Source: Streptomyces sp. TSRI0107 (GTDB lineage Bacteria; Actinomycetota; Actinomycetes; Streptomycetales; Streptomycetaceae). From it: a stretch of 64,000 bases of DNA. The DNA lies in contig NZ_LIVZ01000021.1 of NCBI RefSeq assembly GCF_001905845.1, positions 25,480 through 89,479 on the forward strand, written 5' to 3'. The position numbers and the translations under genes are program-made. Numbering within the stretch: the stretch's first letter is position 1; every line of letters starts with the position of its first letter. A model generated the notes under the pieces. That model worked only from the letters and a program-made list of their open reading frames with translations. It was not told where the DNA came from and did not search any database. Shown here in pieces: positions 8,688 through 17,963 of the stretch.

Positions 8688-9716
8688 GTGCACCTGCCCG
8701 AGATCATGCTCGTCGTGCTGTGGATCGGCCTGACGGCGTACGTCCTGTTCGGCGGCGCCGACTTCGGCGCCGGGGTGTGGGACCTGCTCGCCGGAGGAGC
8801 CGAGCGGGGCCGCGTCCAGCGCGACCTGGTCGAGCACTCCATCGGCCCGGTGTGGGAGGCCAATCACGTCTGGCTGATCTTCGTGATCGTCCTCACCTGG
8901 ACCGGCATCCCCTCCGTCTTCGCCGCGATCGCCTCCACCCTGTACATCCCGCTCACCGCCGTGGCGCTCGGCGTCATCGCGCGCGGCGCGGCCTTCGCGT
9001 TCCGCAAAGTGAGCCGCGAGCTGTGGCGGCAACAGCTGTTCGGGGCCACCTTCGCCTTCTCCTCGCTCGTCACACCCTTCTTCCTCGGCACTGTCGCCGG
9101 CGCCATCGCCTCCGGCCGCGTACCACCCGGCATCGCGGCCGGGGACCTCGTCACCAGCTGGGTCAACCCCACTTCCCTCATCAGTGGCGTACTGGCGGTG
9201 GGGACCGCGGCGTACCTCGCCGCCGTCTACCTCACCCGCGACGCCCAGCGCACCGGCGACGAACCGCTCACCCAGGCTTTCAGGCTCCGCGCCCTGTACA
9301 CCGGGGTGTTCGTCGGCGTGATGTCGGCGGTCGGGCTGTTCGTCCTGCGCGCGGACGCCCGGCCACTGTTCGACGACCTCACTTCCGGCGCCGCCTTGCC
9401 TCTCCTCGTGCTGTCCGTGGCCGCCGGCGTCGTCTCGCTGGCACTGCTCGCATGGGGCCGCTCCTACTTGATGGTCCGGCTGACCGCCGCGCTCGCGGTC
9501 ACCGGACTTCTGTGGGGATGGGGCATCGGCCAGCAGCCCGTACTGCTCCCGGGTGTCACTCTCGACGAAGCAGCCGCGACCGACGCCGTGCTGGGAGCCA
9601 GCCTCGGCGCGCTGGCGGCCGGCGCCGTCCTGCTCCTGCCGTCCCTGTGGTGGCTGTACGCCACTTTCCAACGCGACCGCACCGGGGGGCACCGCGAGCC
9701 TACGACCCGCTCGTGA
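8688..9716 (+). CDS. cydB: Cytochrome bd oxidase subunit II
   Basis: Membrane partner of CydA (342 residues). The N-terminus LWIGLTAYVLFGGADFGAGV and the block IGPVWEANHVWLIFVIVLTW are diagnostic of CydB. About eight membrane helices follow. The GTG start has GAGG just upstream, overlapping the cydA stop region. No cydCD transporter genes follow, which are often next to cydAB in Streptomyces. The operon may therefore be a transferred or second copy inside the islet. Confidence 0.95.
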   Translation: MHLPEIMLVVLWIGLTAYVLFGGADFGAGVWDLLAGGAERGRVQRDLVEHSIGPVWEANHVWLIFVIVLTWTGIPSVFAAIASTLYIPLTAVALGVIARGAAFAFRKVSRELWRQQLFGATFAFSSLVTPFFLGTVAGAIASGRVPPGIAAGDLVTSWVNPTSLISGVLAVGTAAYLAAVYLTRDAQRTGDEPLTQAFRLRALYTGVFVGVMSAVGLFVLRADARPLFDDLTSGAALPLLVLSVAAGVVSLALLAWGRSYLMVRLTAALAVTGLLWGWGIGQQPVLLPGVTLDEAAATDAVLGASLGALAAGAVLLLPSLWWLYATFQRDRTGGHREPTTRS

Positions 9717-9885
9717 CGGCAACGAACGGGGTCCCCCAGAGGCTCAGCCACTGTCGAGCGCGCCATAGGCTCCCGGACCGTCGCCACTCGCCACTCGCCA
9801 CGAGAAATGCGCCCACATCTACCTCGGCACCGTCACCCTCGCGACCCTCGCGATCCGGCTCCGAACATGATCCGAGAAACAGCAC

Positions 9886-11057
9886 CTAGGAGAGTTGTGG
9901 CGGAAATGGCAAGCAGCGACGCTCCCGGGTGTCGCGTCGGAGGCGGTTGCGGACCTGGTCGGCCCCCTCGGTGATCATGTGAGCGATGCCCCGCCGTCGC
10001 AGAGGGCCGGCGAGTCGGCCCCCACGCTGCGCGGAGGCGAGCCAGCGTGCCGCCCGCGTTCACGGTGCAGCGGCTCGGTGGCGTCCTGGGCCGCGCCGAG
10101 CAGTCGCTCACGGCACAGCTGTACGGTCTGCTCGCTCGCCCAGGGCGGAAGATATGGGCGTAGCCCCCAGCGCAGGTCGTCTCCATGCACCGGCGTGCGT
10201 AGCAGTCCGGCGGTCTCGGTGAGCCAGGCAGCGTAGGAGCCCCGGTCGAGCAGCGCCCTTGTGATCGTCCCGAGGGGCTGGCGGTGTCGCGCGCGCCACC
10301 CGGCCGCGTGGCGCAGGCCTGCTGCGGGTGAGCGCCGCGGCAGGCCGTGCACATACGAGGGTCGCGACTGGATGACCTGGTCCCCGCCGAAGCCGGACAA
10401 CCGCAGCCGGGCCCCGCGCGCCCGCATCTGCTCGGCCAGGTACCGCTGCTCCACCCGCGTACGCACGATCGCGGACGGCTCGTCGCCCAGATCCACGCGC
10501 TCCTCCAGCCCGCTGAACTGGGCGGGCACATCGGCCGGCTCGAACACCAGATGCTCGACGTGGGGCAGGTGCCCGGCGGCCCGGGTGGCCTAGAGGCGGT
10601 CCTCGTTGGTGGGTGCGCCCGCGTCCAGGGTGACGGTGACCAGCCGGGCGCCCGCCTTCGCCGCCAGGAAGCACAGCGAAGTCGAGTCCATGCCGCCGGA
10701 CAGGTCCGCGCCCACCACCTCGTCCGGTCGGACCCGCAGAACGACCGCCCGCTCAAGTGCCTCCCGCAGCCCGGCCGCGGCCTCGTCCAGGGGCAGTTCG
10801 GCCGTCGGCGGCCGCCACCAGCACCGGGTGCGCATCTCGCCGCCGGGCGCCAGCTCCAGAGCAGTGCCGGGCAGTACGGCATGCACGCCACGCCACAGCG
10901 CACCCCAGGCGAGCGGGTGCGGAACGGTGTCACCGGTGAGCCGCAGCGCCAGCTGCGCGGTGTCCAGCTCCGCCGCGGTCAGCCGGGCGAGGACGCGGGC
11001 CTGGTCGGCGCAGACCGTGCCGCCGCCGGCCTCGGCCCGGTACAACCTCCGCTGCAT
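9886..11057 (-). pseudogene. Lasso-peptide cyclase (asparagine-synthase-like B protein), broken
   Basis: Remnant of the ATP-dependent isopeptide-forming cyclase of lasso peptide pathways. The ATP-pyrophosphatase motif DLSGGMDSTSL is intact (near 10690). Downstream RLSGFGGDQVIQS and RRSPAAGLRHAAG are family-typical. An in-frame TAG at 10590-10592 cuts the frame after NEDRL; coding similarity resumes immediately in the same frame with ATRAAGHLPHVEHLVFEP. Near the 3' end similarity jumps frame twice, ending RRDTRERRCLPFPPQLS before the stop at 9886. The N-terminal glutaminase-like domain is mostly missing. No precursor, E, B1 or B2 gene is nearby, so the cluster is dead. Confidence 0.75.
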
Positions 11058-11213
11058 CGAGGCTGTGCAGGAGGCCCTGCCGCCACCCCATGGTGGGAAC
11101 GCGCACCCTCCCGCCCAAAACTATGGTGTCCCACCACATACGCCTCTGACCTGCCCCTTCCTACGGTGTGGCGACACGCAAACGTCCCCGTCGAACGTCA
11201 GGAAGTGGTGCCG

Positions 11214-12599
11214 ATGTCGTCGCCCGCGACCGCTCCCCCCGCTCCGTCCAACCTCAAGCGCATCGTCGCCGCCAGCCTCATCGGTACCACCATCGAGTGG
11301 TACGACTTCTTCCTGTACGGCTCAGCCGCCGCGCTCGTGTTCAACGAGTTGTTCTTCCCGGAGTCCGACCCGCTCGTCGGCACGCTGCTGTCGTTCCTGA
11401 CGTACGCGGTCGGGTTCGCCGCGCGGCCGTTGGGCGCGCTGGTGTTCGGGCACTACGGTGACCGGCTCGGGCGTAAGAAGCTGCTGGTGCTGAGCCTGCT
11501 GCTGATGGGTGGGGCGACCTTCGCCATCGGGCTGCTGCCGACGCACGCGACGATCGGGACCGCCGCGCCGGTCCTGCTGACCGTGCTGCGGCTCGTGCAG
11601 GGATTCGCGCTCGGCGGTGAGTGGGGCGGCGCCGTCCTGCTGGTGTCGGAGCACGGGGACGCGCGGCGGCGCGGGTTCTGGGCGTCGTGGCCGCAGACCG
11701 GCGCGCCGGCCGGGCAGCTGCTCGCGACCGGCGTGCTGTCGCTGCTGACCGCTGTGCTGTCCGACGACGCCTTCTCCGCATGGGGCTGGCGGATACCGTT
11801 CCTGCTTTCCGGTGTGCTGGTGATCGTCGGGCTGTGGATCCGGCTGTCCGTCGACGAGTCGCCGGTGTTCCGGCAGGCGCTCGCGCAGGCCGAGGCGCGC
11901 AAGGCGTCCGGGGCTGCCGACGCCGAGAAGCTGCCGCTGGTCTCCGTGCTGCGCCACCACTGGCGGGACGTCCTCGTGGCGATGGGCGCGCGTATGGCCG
12001 AGAACATCAGCTACTACGTCATCACCGCCTTCATCCTCGTCTACGCCACCACCGCCGCCGACGTCTCCAAGCAGACCGCGCTGAACGCGGTGCTGATCGC
12101 CTCCGCCGTGCACTTCGCGGTGATTCCGCTGTGGGGCGCCCTGTCGGACCGGGTCGGACGTCGTCCCGTGTATCTGCTGGGCGCGGCCGGGGTCGGGCTG
12201 TGGATGTTCCCGTTCTTCGCGCTCGTCGACACCGGTGACTTCGGCAGCCTGCTCCTCGCGGTGACGGTGGGCCTGGTGCTGCACGGCGCGATGTACGCCC
12301 CGCAGGCCGCGTTCTTCTCCGAGATGTTCGCGACCCGGATGCGTTACTCCGGTGCCTCCATCGGCGCCCAGTTCGCCTCGGTCGCGGCCGGCGCGCCCGC
12401 GCCGCTGATCGCCACCGCGCTGCTGTCCAACACGGGGGGCTCCACCTGGATCGCCCTGTACGTGATCGCGGCGGCGCTGCTCACGGTCGTCGCCGTGGGC
12501 GTGGCCAAGGAGACCCGCGAGCGCGACCTGGCCGACGTCGAGCCCGACGCCAGCGCCTCCTCCGAGGACGCCCGGGCCGCGGACGCGCACACCGTCTGA
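11214..12599 (+). CDS. MFS transporter, metabolite:H+ symporter (MHS) family
   Basis: Inner-membrane proton symporter of 461 residues with 12 predicted helices. The N-terminus has the MHS signature IGTTIEWYDFFLYG, followed by the loop 2-3 motif GHYGDRLGRKKLL and the helix 4-5 region GFALGGEWGGAVLL. Family members move organic acids such as alpha-ketoglutarate, shikimate, proline/betaine or benzoates. The ATG at 11214 is chosen because AGGAAG precedes it and the family begins there; the frame stays open far upstream through the lasso pseudogene. It converges on the PucR-type regulator across a strong terminator. Hydroxybutyrate dehydrogenase lies beyond, so a ketone-body or short-acid substrate is possible. 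Part of its 5' end is duplicated at 2563. Confidence 0.88.
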   Translation: MSSPATAPPAPSNLKRIVAASLIGTTIEWYDFFLYGSAAALVFNELFFPESDPLVGTLLSFLTYAVGFAARPLGALVFGHYGDRLGRKKLLVLSLLLMGGATFAIGLLPTHATIGTAAPVLLTVLRLVQGFALGGEWGGAVLLVSEHGDARRRGFWASWPQTGAPAGQLLATGVLSLLTAVLSDDAFSAWGWRIPFLLSGVLVIVGLWIRLSVDESPVFRQALAQAEARKASGAADAEKLPLVSVLRHHWRDVLVAMGARMAENISYYVITAFILVYATTAADVSKQTALNAVLIASAVHFAVIPLWGALSDRVGRRPVYLLGAAGVGLWMFPFFALVDTGDFGSLLLAVTVGLVLHGAMYAPQAAFFSEMFATRMRYSGASIGAQFASVAAGAPAPLIATALLSNTGGSTWIALYVIAAALLTVVAVGVAKETRERDLADVEPDASASSEDARAADAHTV

Positions 12600-12603
12600 C
12601 CGG

Positions 12604-12659
12604 CGCCACTGACCGCGGCCCCCGTACGCCCTCGCGTGCGGGGGCCGCGGTCAGTGGCG
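12604..12659. terminator. Bidirectional hairpin between convergent genes
   Basis: Two 25-base arms (12604-12628 and 12635-12659) pair with a single G-T exception around a six-base loop. The structure starts right after the transporter stop and covers the stop codon of the PucR-type gene, so it can end transcription from both sides. Confidence 0.8.
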
Positions 12660-14636
12660 TTCCGGTGCCGCCAACCGGTGCAGGCGCAGGGCGAGCTGGA
12701 TCTCCAGGGCGCGGGACGGGGTGTGCCAGTCGTCGCCGAGCAGACGGCCGACGCGTTCCAGGCGCTGGGCGACGGTGTTGACGTGGACGTGCAGCTCGTC
12801 CTTGGTGCGGGCGGGGCTCATCCCGCAGGCGAAGTAGGCGTCGAGGGTGCGCAGCAGTTCGGTGCCGCGTCTCTCGTCGTAGGCGACGACCTGGCCGATG
12901 GTGCGGTCCACGAAGCCCGCCACGTCCCGGTCGCCGGCGAGCAGCAGTCCGAGGAAGCCGAAGTCGTCGGCGGCGGCGCCGTCTCCCGTACGGCCCAGCA
13001 GGCGCAGGGCGTCCAGGCAGCGGCGGGCCTCCGCGTAGGCGCCGGCCACGGTGTCCGGGTGGGCGGCGAGGTCGCGGACCGGTGGGGAGGCGCCGACGGT
13101 GACCGATTCGTGGACGGCGGTGCCGAGGTGGCGGGCGGTACGCCGGGCCAGTTCGGTGGCGCTGTCGCCCGCGGTGAGGGGCAGCAGCAGGACGGTGCCG
13201 CCGTCGCGGGCGGCGGCCAGCCCCTGCCGGGTCGCGGCGAGGTGGGAGGCGGCGGACCAGAGGCGGCGCCGGGCGGCGGCCTCCTGGTCGGCGTCGGCGG
13301 CGGGGCCGTCGAGCCGGGCGGCGAGCAGGACGTGGGTGGCGTCGAGGTCGGCGTGCAGCCGGGCGGCGCGCTCACGGAGCAGGCGGGGGTCGCGGTCGCG
13401 GGCGTCGAGCAGGTCGTCCAGGAGTTCGCCGCGGACCCGCTGTTCGGCCTCGGCGGCGGAGCGGCGGGCGAGCAGCAGCAGGGAGGTGACCATCGCGGCG
13501 CGTTCCAAAGTGCGCTGGTCGACCGGGTCGAGGCCGGGATGGCCGCGCAGCACCAGCGCGCCGAGGAGTTCCCCGCCGGCGGCGACGGCGGCGATCCAGT
13601 CGTCCTGGTGGCGCACCGCGTGACCCTCGGCGCGGGACTCGTCCAGGGCGCGGGCCGGGGCGTCGGCGGCCTCGGTGAACTCGACCGTGCCGTCCAGCAC
13701 CTCGGAGACCGCGGCGGCCACGTCGTGCACCCCGCCGCCGCGCAGGACGAGTTCGGCCAGCCGGTCGTGCACGTCGGAGGCGCGTTCTATGACGGCGCTG
13801 CGGTCCTGGATGATCTCGTTGGCGCGTTCCAGGCCGGCGAGGGCCGCGCGGGTCTCGGTGAGCAGGTTGGCGGTGTCGATGGCGGCGGCGGCCAGGGCCG
13901 CGAAGGAGCCGAGCAGCGCGATCTGCTCGCGCTCGAAGACCCGGGCGCGGCGGTCGGCGGCGAAGAGCACCCCGATCACGTGGTGCCCCAGCATCAGCGG
14001 CACGCCGAGGATGGCCACCAGCCCTTCGTCGCTCACGCCCGCGTCGATGGTGTCGGTGTGCTGGAAGCGTTCGTCGCGGAAGTAGTCGTCGGTGACGTAC
14101 GGCCGGGCCGTCTGGGCGACGAGTCCGCCCAGCCCCTCCCCCATGCCGAGCCGGAGCTGCTGGAAGCGGGCCGCGACCGAGCCCTCGGTGACCCGCATGT
14201 AGGTGTCGCCGCGGGCCGGGTCGTTGAGGCTGAGGTAGGCGACGTCGGTGCCGAGCAGGGACCGCGCGCGCTGCACGATCGCCTGGAGGACGGCGTCCAG
14301 GTCGCGCAGGCCGGCGAGGTCGTGGGCGGTCTCGAACAGGGCCGACAGCTCGGCCTCGCGGCGGCGCCGGCCCTCCAGCTCCGCGCGCACCCGCAGGGCG
14401 AGCAGCTTGGCGTGCTCCAGTGCGGCGATCCGCTCGGCCGGCCGGCCCTCGGCGCGGGCGAGCAGCACCGGCTGTTCGTACGCGTCGGCGGACGCGCCGC
14501 GGGCCAGCAGCTCGAGGAACGGCGCCTCGACACCGTCCTTCGGTGTGTCGAGGCCGGTGTCGGGCGCCGGGGCTCCGGTGGTGGGGCGCTCGGCGGACTG
14601 CACGTGATCGCGGGACATGCTCACAGGATTCACCAT
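12651..14636 (-). CDS. GAF-domain PucR/CdaR family transcriptional regulator
   Basis: Regulator of 661 residues. A GAF sensor domain at about 95-260 (FETAHDLAGLRDLDAVLQAI through AILGVPLMLGHHVIGVLFAA) is followed by a central region and a C-terminal PucR/CdaR helix-turn-helix at about 590-650 (RTLDAYFACGMSPARTKDEL, then HVNTVAQRLERV). Architectures of this kind activate catabolic operons in actinobacteria. The start is the first of two close candidate Mets. It stands 52 bases downstream of the hydroxybutyrate dehydrogenase gene on the same strand and faces the MHS transporter, so those two are its likely targets. Confidence 0.85.
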   Translation of the reverse strand: MVNPVSMSRDHVQSAERPTTGAPAPDTGLDTPKDGVEAPFLELLARGASADAYEQPVLLARAEGRPAERIAALEHAKLLALRVRAELEGRRRREAELSALFETAHDLAGLRDLDAVLQAIVQRARSLLGTDVAYLSLNDPARGDTYMRVTEGSVAARFQQLRLGMGEGLGGLVAQTARPYVTDDYFRDERFQHTDTIDAGVSDEGLVAILGVPLMLGHHVIGVLFAADRRARVFEREQIALLGSFAALAAAAIDTANLLTETRAALAGLERANEIIQDRSAVIERASDVHDRLAELVLRGGGVHDVAAAVSEVLDGTVEFTEAADAPARALDESRAEGHAVRHQDDWIAAVAAGGELLGALVLRGHPGLDPVDQRTLERAAMVTSLLLLARRSAAEAEQRVRGELLDDLLDARDRDPRLLRERAARLHADLDATHVLLAARLDGPAADADQEAAARRRLWSAASHLAATRQGLAAARDGGTVLLLPLTAGDSATELARRTARHLGTAVHESVTVGASPPVRDLAAHPDTVAGAYAEARRCLDALRLLGRTGDGAAADDFGFLGLLLAGDRDVAGFVDRTIGQVVAYDERRGTELLRTLDAYFACGMSPARTKDELHVHVNTVAQRLERVGRLLGDDWHTPSRALEIQLALRLHRLAAPERH

Positions 14637-14688
14637 GACGCGGGCGCCTCGTCAGCCCTGTGGAAAACTCCGGCCGGCGCCCGGCGGC

Positions 14689-15489
14689 TCAGTGCGCGGT
14701 CCAGCCGCCGTCGAGGACGAGCGAGGTGCCGGTGACGAAGGACGCCTGGGGCGCGCACAGGTACGCGACCGCCTCCGCGACCTCCTCCGGCTCGATGAGC
14801 CGCTTCACCGCGCTGTCCTGGAGCATGACCTCGGCGAGGACGCGCTCCTGCGGGATGCCGTGCGCCCGTGCCTGGTCGGCGAGCTGCCGTTCGACCAGGG
14901 GCGTGCGGACGTAGCCGGGGTTGACGCAGTTGGAGGTGACACCGTGCGGCGCCCCTTCGAGGGCGGCGGTCTTGGACAGGCCCTCCAGGCCGTGCTTGGC
15001 GGCCACGTACGCCGACTTGTACGGCGACGCGCGCAGGCCGTGCACGGAGGAGATGTTCACGATCCGGCCCCAGCCCTGTCCGTACATGTGCGGCAGGGCG
15101 CCTCTGATCAGCCGGAACGGTGCCTCCAGCATCACGGTCAGCACGGTGTGGAACACGTCCGGCGGGAACTCCTCCAGCGGCCGTACGAGCTGGAGTCCGG
15201 CGTTGTTGACGAGGACGTCGGTGCCGGCGGCGACCTGTTCGGCGGCGTCCAGGTCGGTGAGGTCGAGGACGTGCGGTTCGACGGTGCCGGCCAGACCGGC
15301 GGACTGGTCGGCGAGGGCGGTGAGGCCGCTGTCGTCCCGGTCGACCGCTCTGACCTTGGCCCCGGCGGCCGCGAGCCGCAGCGCACAGGCGCGGCCGATG
15401 CCACCGGCGGCGCCGGTGACGAGAGCGGTGCGGCCGCCGAGGTCGAGCGTGGGGGCGGACGGGCCGGGGAGGTCACGGGGCGGGGTCAT
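14689..15489 (-). CDS. 3-hydroxybutyrate dehydrogenase (SDR family)
   Basis: NAD-dependent short-chain dehydrogenase of 266 residues. The nucleotide motif TGAAGGIGRA and the NNAG motif are present. The active site has Ser in NISSVHGLRAS and Tyr/Lys in YVAAKHG. The segment SVHGLRASPYKSAYVAAKHG and the late TPLVERQLADQA block are typical of D-3-hydroxybutyrate dehydrogenases, which interconvert 3-hydroxybutyrate and acetoacetate. It is upstream of the PucR-type regulator in the same direction. The precise substrate is inferred from motif similarity. Confidence 0.8.
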   Translation of the reverse strand: MTPPRDLPGPSAPTLDLGGRTALVTGAAGGIGRACALRLAAAGAKVRAVDRDDSGLTALADQSAGLAGTVEPHVLDLTDLDAAEQVAAGTDVLVNNAGLQLVRPLEEFPPDVFHTVLTVMLEAPFRLIRGALPHMYGQGWGRIVNISSVHGLRASPYKSAYVAAKHGLEGLSKTAALEGAPHGVTSNCVNPGYVRTPLVERQLADQARAHGIPQERVLAEVMLQDSAVKRLIEPEEVAEAVAYLCAPQASFVTGTSLVLDGGWTAH

Positions 15490-15543
15490 GGGTCGACCCT
15501 AGGCAGGGCCCGCCCCGCACCCCATGTGGTCATCCCCCACAGT

Positions 15544-16023
15544 TCACTCTGAAGCCATAGGTTCGTACCACGTGGGTGCGTCCGACAGCGCCTGCTTGAT
15601 CCGGAACAGCCCGAACTCGTGCAGCTCCGGCAGCGCGTCGACCTCGAACCAGCCGACCTCCAGCGACTCGTCGTCGTTGACCCGGGCCTCGCCGCCGACC
15701 GCGCGGCAGCGCAGGGTGATGTCCATGTACTGGCAGGTGTCACCGTTGGGGTAGGTGACGGGGTCCAGTGCCTGGACGAGGACGACCCGCTCGGGGACGC
15801 AGTGCACCCCGGTCTCCTCGTAGACCTCCCGCACCGCGCAGACCGCGGGCTGTTCACCCGGGTCGGGGATGCCGCCGAGCACCGACCACTTGCGGGTGTC
15901 GGCGCGGCGGTTGAGCAGCACTCTGCCGTCGTCGTCGAAGACGATCGCGGTGATCCCGGGGAGCCACAGCAGCTGGTGACCGGCGGAGGCCCGCAGGGTG
16001 CGGATGAAGTCAGGAGTAGCCAT
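15544..16023 (-). CDS. Nudix hydrolase
   Basis: Cytoplasmic nucleoside-diphosphate-X hydrolase of 159 residues. The Nudix box is complete at about residues 50-72: GGIPDPGE, then REVYEETGV, with the metal-binding Glu cluster. Flanking strands (WLPGITAIVFDDDGRVLLNR) fit the fold. The substrate cannot be assigned; similar Streptomyces proteins are annotated only as Nudix or MutT-like. It is a single gene on the minus strand, 54 bases from the dehydrogenase. Confidence 0.88.
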   Translation of the reverse strand: MATPDFIRTLRASAGHQLLWLPGITAIVFDDDGRVLLNRRADTRKWSVLGGIPDPGEQPAVCAVREVYEETGVHCVPERVVLVQALDPVTYPNGDTCQYMDITLRCRAVGGEARVNDDESLEVGWFEVDALPELHEFGLFRIKQALSDAPTWYEPMASE

Positions 16024-16112
16024 GCGCCGACCCTAACGGGCCGCCCCGGCGCCCCCGGTGAGGTTCCGGGGGCGTACGGCAGTCCTACGGCAGGCGTACG
16101 GCGGTGGTACGG

Positions 16113-17723
16113 CTACACGTCACCCGCGCGCCGCCCGCGCACGCGAACGGCGACCGCCCAGCCGAGACCGCCCACGGCGACCAGCACCAGGGCGAGCTCC
16201 GGCAGGACGCCGAACCGGGTGGCGGGGGTCTCGGACGAGCGCAGCGGCACCTCCTGGACCAGGGAGTCCGCGACGAACATGCCGCTCCTCTGGGAGATGG
16301 TGCCGTCCGGCAGGATGATCGCGCTGACGCCGCTGGTCACCGGCACGGTGACGGTCCGGCTGTGCTCGACCGCGCGGATCCGCGACATGGCGAGCTGCTG
16401 GTAGGTCATCTCGCTGCGGCCGAAGGTCGCGTTGTTGCTCGGCACGGAGATCATCTGGGCGCCGTGGGTGACGGTGTCCCGCACGGCCCAGTCGAAGGCC
16501 GCCTCGTAGCAGGTGGCGAGGCCGACCTTCGTGCCGTCGAGGGTGAACACGCCCGGCTCGGAGCCCCGGCTGAAGTCCTGGCGGACCATGCTGGTCCAGC
16601 TCTTGTTGATCATGTCGAGCAGCGAGCGCAGCGGCAGGTACTCGCCGAACGGCTGGATCTGCCGCTTGTCGTAGGTGTCGAGCGGGCCCTTCTCGGGGTC
16701 CCACAGGATCTGCTCGTTCAGCAGCCTGCCGTCGCGTTCCACGACACCGCCGACGGAGATGGGCGCACCGATCGCCTTGGCCGCGCGGTCGATGACCGTG
16801 CGGGCGTCGGGGTTGGCGAAGGGATCGATGTCGGAGGAGTTCTCCGGCCACAGCACGAAGTCGGGCCGGGCGACCTTGCCTGCCTTCACCTCGGCCGCGA
16901 GCCGCTCCGTCTCGCGCGCGTGGTAGTCGAGCACCGCGCGGCGCTGCTCGTTGAAACCGAGTCCCGCGCGGGGCACGTTCCCCTGGATCACGGCGACGGT
17001 GGCGGTGCCGGTCTGGGCCTCGTCGCTGACCAGCGGCAGGGCGGCCAGCGCCGCGAGGGGCGGCACCGCGAGGCTGAGCAGTGCCGTGATCGCGGCGGCC
17101 CGCGGTATCGCGCGGGTGCGGCGCGCCTCCACCGCGAGGCGGATCACCTCGTACAGTCCGAAGCCGCACAGGACGACCGCGAAACCGAGGACCGGGGTGC
17201 CGCCGACGGCGGCGAGCGGCAGGAAGACGCCGTCCGCCTGGCCGAAGGCGATCTTGCCCCAGGGGAAGCCGTGGAAGGGCACACGCGCGCGGGCCGCCTC
17301 CCCCGCGATCCACACCGCGGCCGCCCACACGGGCCACGCGGGCAGCCGGGACACCGCGGCGACGCCCGCGCCGACGAGGGCGACGAACAGTGCCTCGATG
17401 GCGACGAGCGCGAGCCAGGGGCCGGGGCCGACCTCCACGCCGGTCCACACCAGCAGCGGCAGCAGGAAGCCCAGGCCGAAGAGGTACCCGAGGCCGAGGC
17501 CCGCCTTCACACTGCGGCCGCGCAGCACCCACCCGAAGGCGGCGAAGGCCGGCAGGGCCAGCCACCACAGGATGCGGGGCGGGAAGCTGACGTAGAGCAG
17601 CACTCCGGAGAGCGCCGCAGTGGCGGCCGGGACGAGACGCAGGAGTCGCGCCCCGCGCTGGGCGGGTGCGGTCCGCGGCTGGACGTCGTCCGACTCGCCG
17701 ACGGAGGTTGCGGTGACGGTCAC
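16113..17723 (-). CDS. lnt: Apolipoprotein N-acyltransferase
   Basis: Polytopic membrane enzyme of 536 residues that N-acylates the lipid-modified Cys of lipoproteins. About six or seven N-terminal helices are followed by an extracytoplasmic nitrilase-type domain. The catalytic triad is visible as Glu294 in LWPENSSDID, Lys353 in YDKRQIQPFGEYLPL and Cys405 in LATCYEAAFDW. A final helix lies before the Arg-rich C-terminus. It begins at the ATG of MTVTATSVGE. Streptomyces often carry more than one Lnt. This copy stands alone, without a dolichol-phosphate-mannose synthase partner. Confidence 0.92.
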   Translation of the reverse strand: MTVTATSVGESDDVQPRTAPAQRGARLLRLVPAATAALSGVLLYVSFPPRILWWLALPAFAAFGWVLRGRSVKAGLGLGYLFGLGFLLPLLVWTGVEVGPGPWLALVAIEALFVALVGAGVAAVSRLPAWPVWAAAVWIAGEAARARVPFHGFPWGKIAFGQADGVFLPLAAVGGTPVLGFAVVLCGFGLYEVIRLAVEARRTRAIPRAAAITALLSLAVPPLAALAALPLVSDEAQTGTATVAVIQGNVPRAGLGFNEQRRAVLDYHARETERLAAEVKAGKVARPDFVLWPENSSDIDPFANPDARTVIDRAAKAIGAPISVGGVVERDGRLLNEQILWDPEKGPLDTYDKRQIQPFGEYLPLRSLLDMINKSWTSMVRQDFSRGSEPGVFTLDGTKVGLATCYEAAFDWAVRDTVTHGAQMISVPSNNATFGRSEMTYQQLAMSRIRAVEHSRTVTVPVTSGVSAIILPDGTISQRSGMFVADSLVQEVPLRSSETPATRFGVLPELALVLVAVGGLGWAVAVRVRGRRAGDV

Positions 17724-17963
17724 TCCGGGAGTCTACGGCGGGTGACGAAGCCACCGACAGCGCGGTCGGAGGGGCCGGCGGTACCTGGCGCCCACCTCTG
17801 CAGCATCGTTTCCGCACCGGTCCTCGCTACTCATCCACAAACCGCCCATCAGCCGTTACCGTGAGCCGAAGCCTCGGGCCGTGCGGCCGTGTCCTGGACC
17901 GGCGGACGGGGCCCGTCACAGGTCGGGGGACCGGTTTCGGGGGGACGGGTGGGTTCCACGGGG

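Noticed and set aside
10347..11213. Long upstream extension of the MHS transporter frame to 10347
   Set aside because: The extra sequence is antisense to the lasso cyclase remnant and has no transporter similarity. The family begins at 11214 with its own ribosome site.
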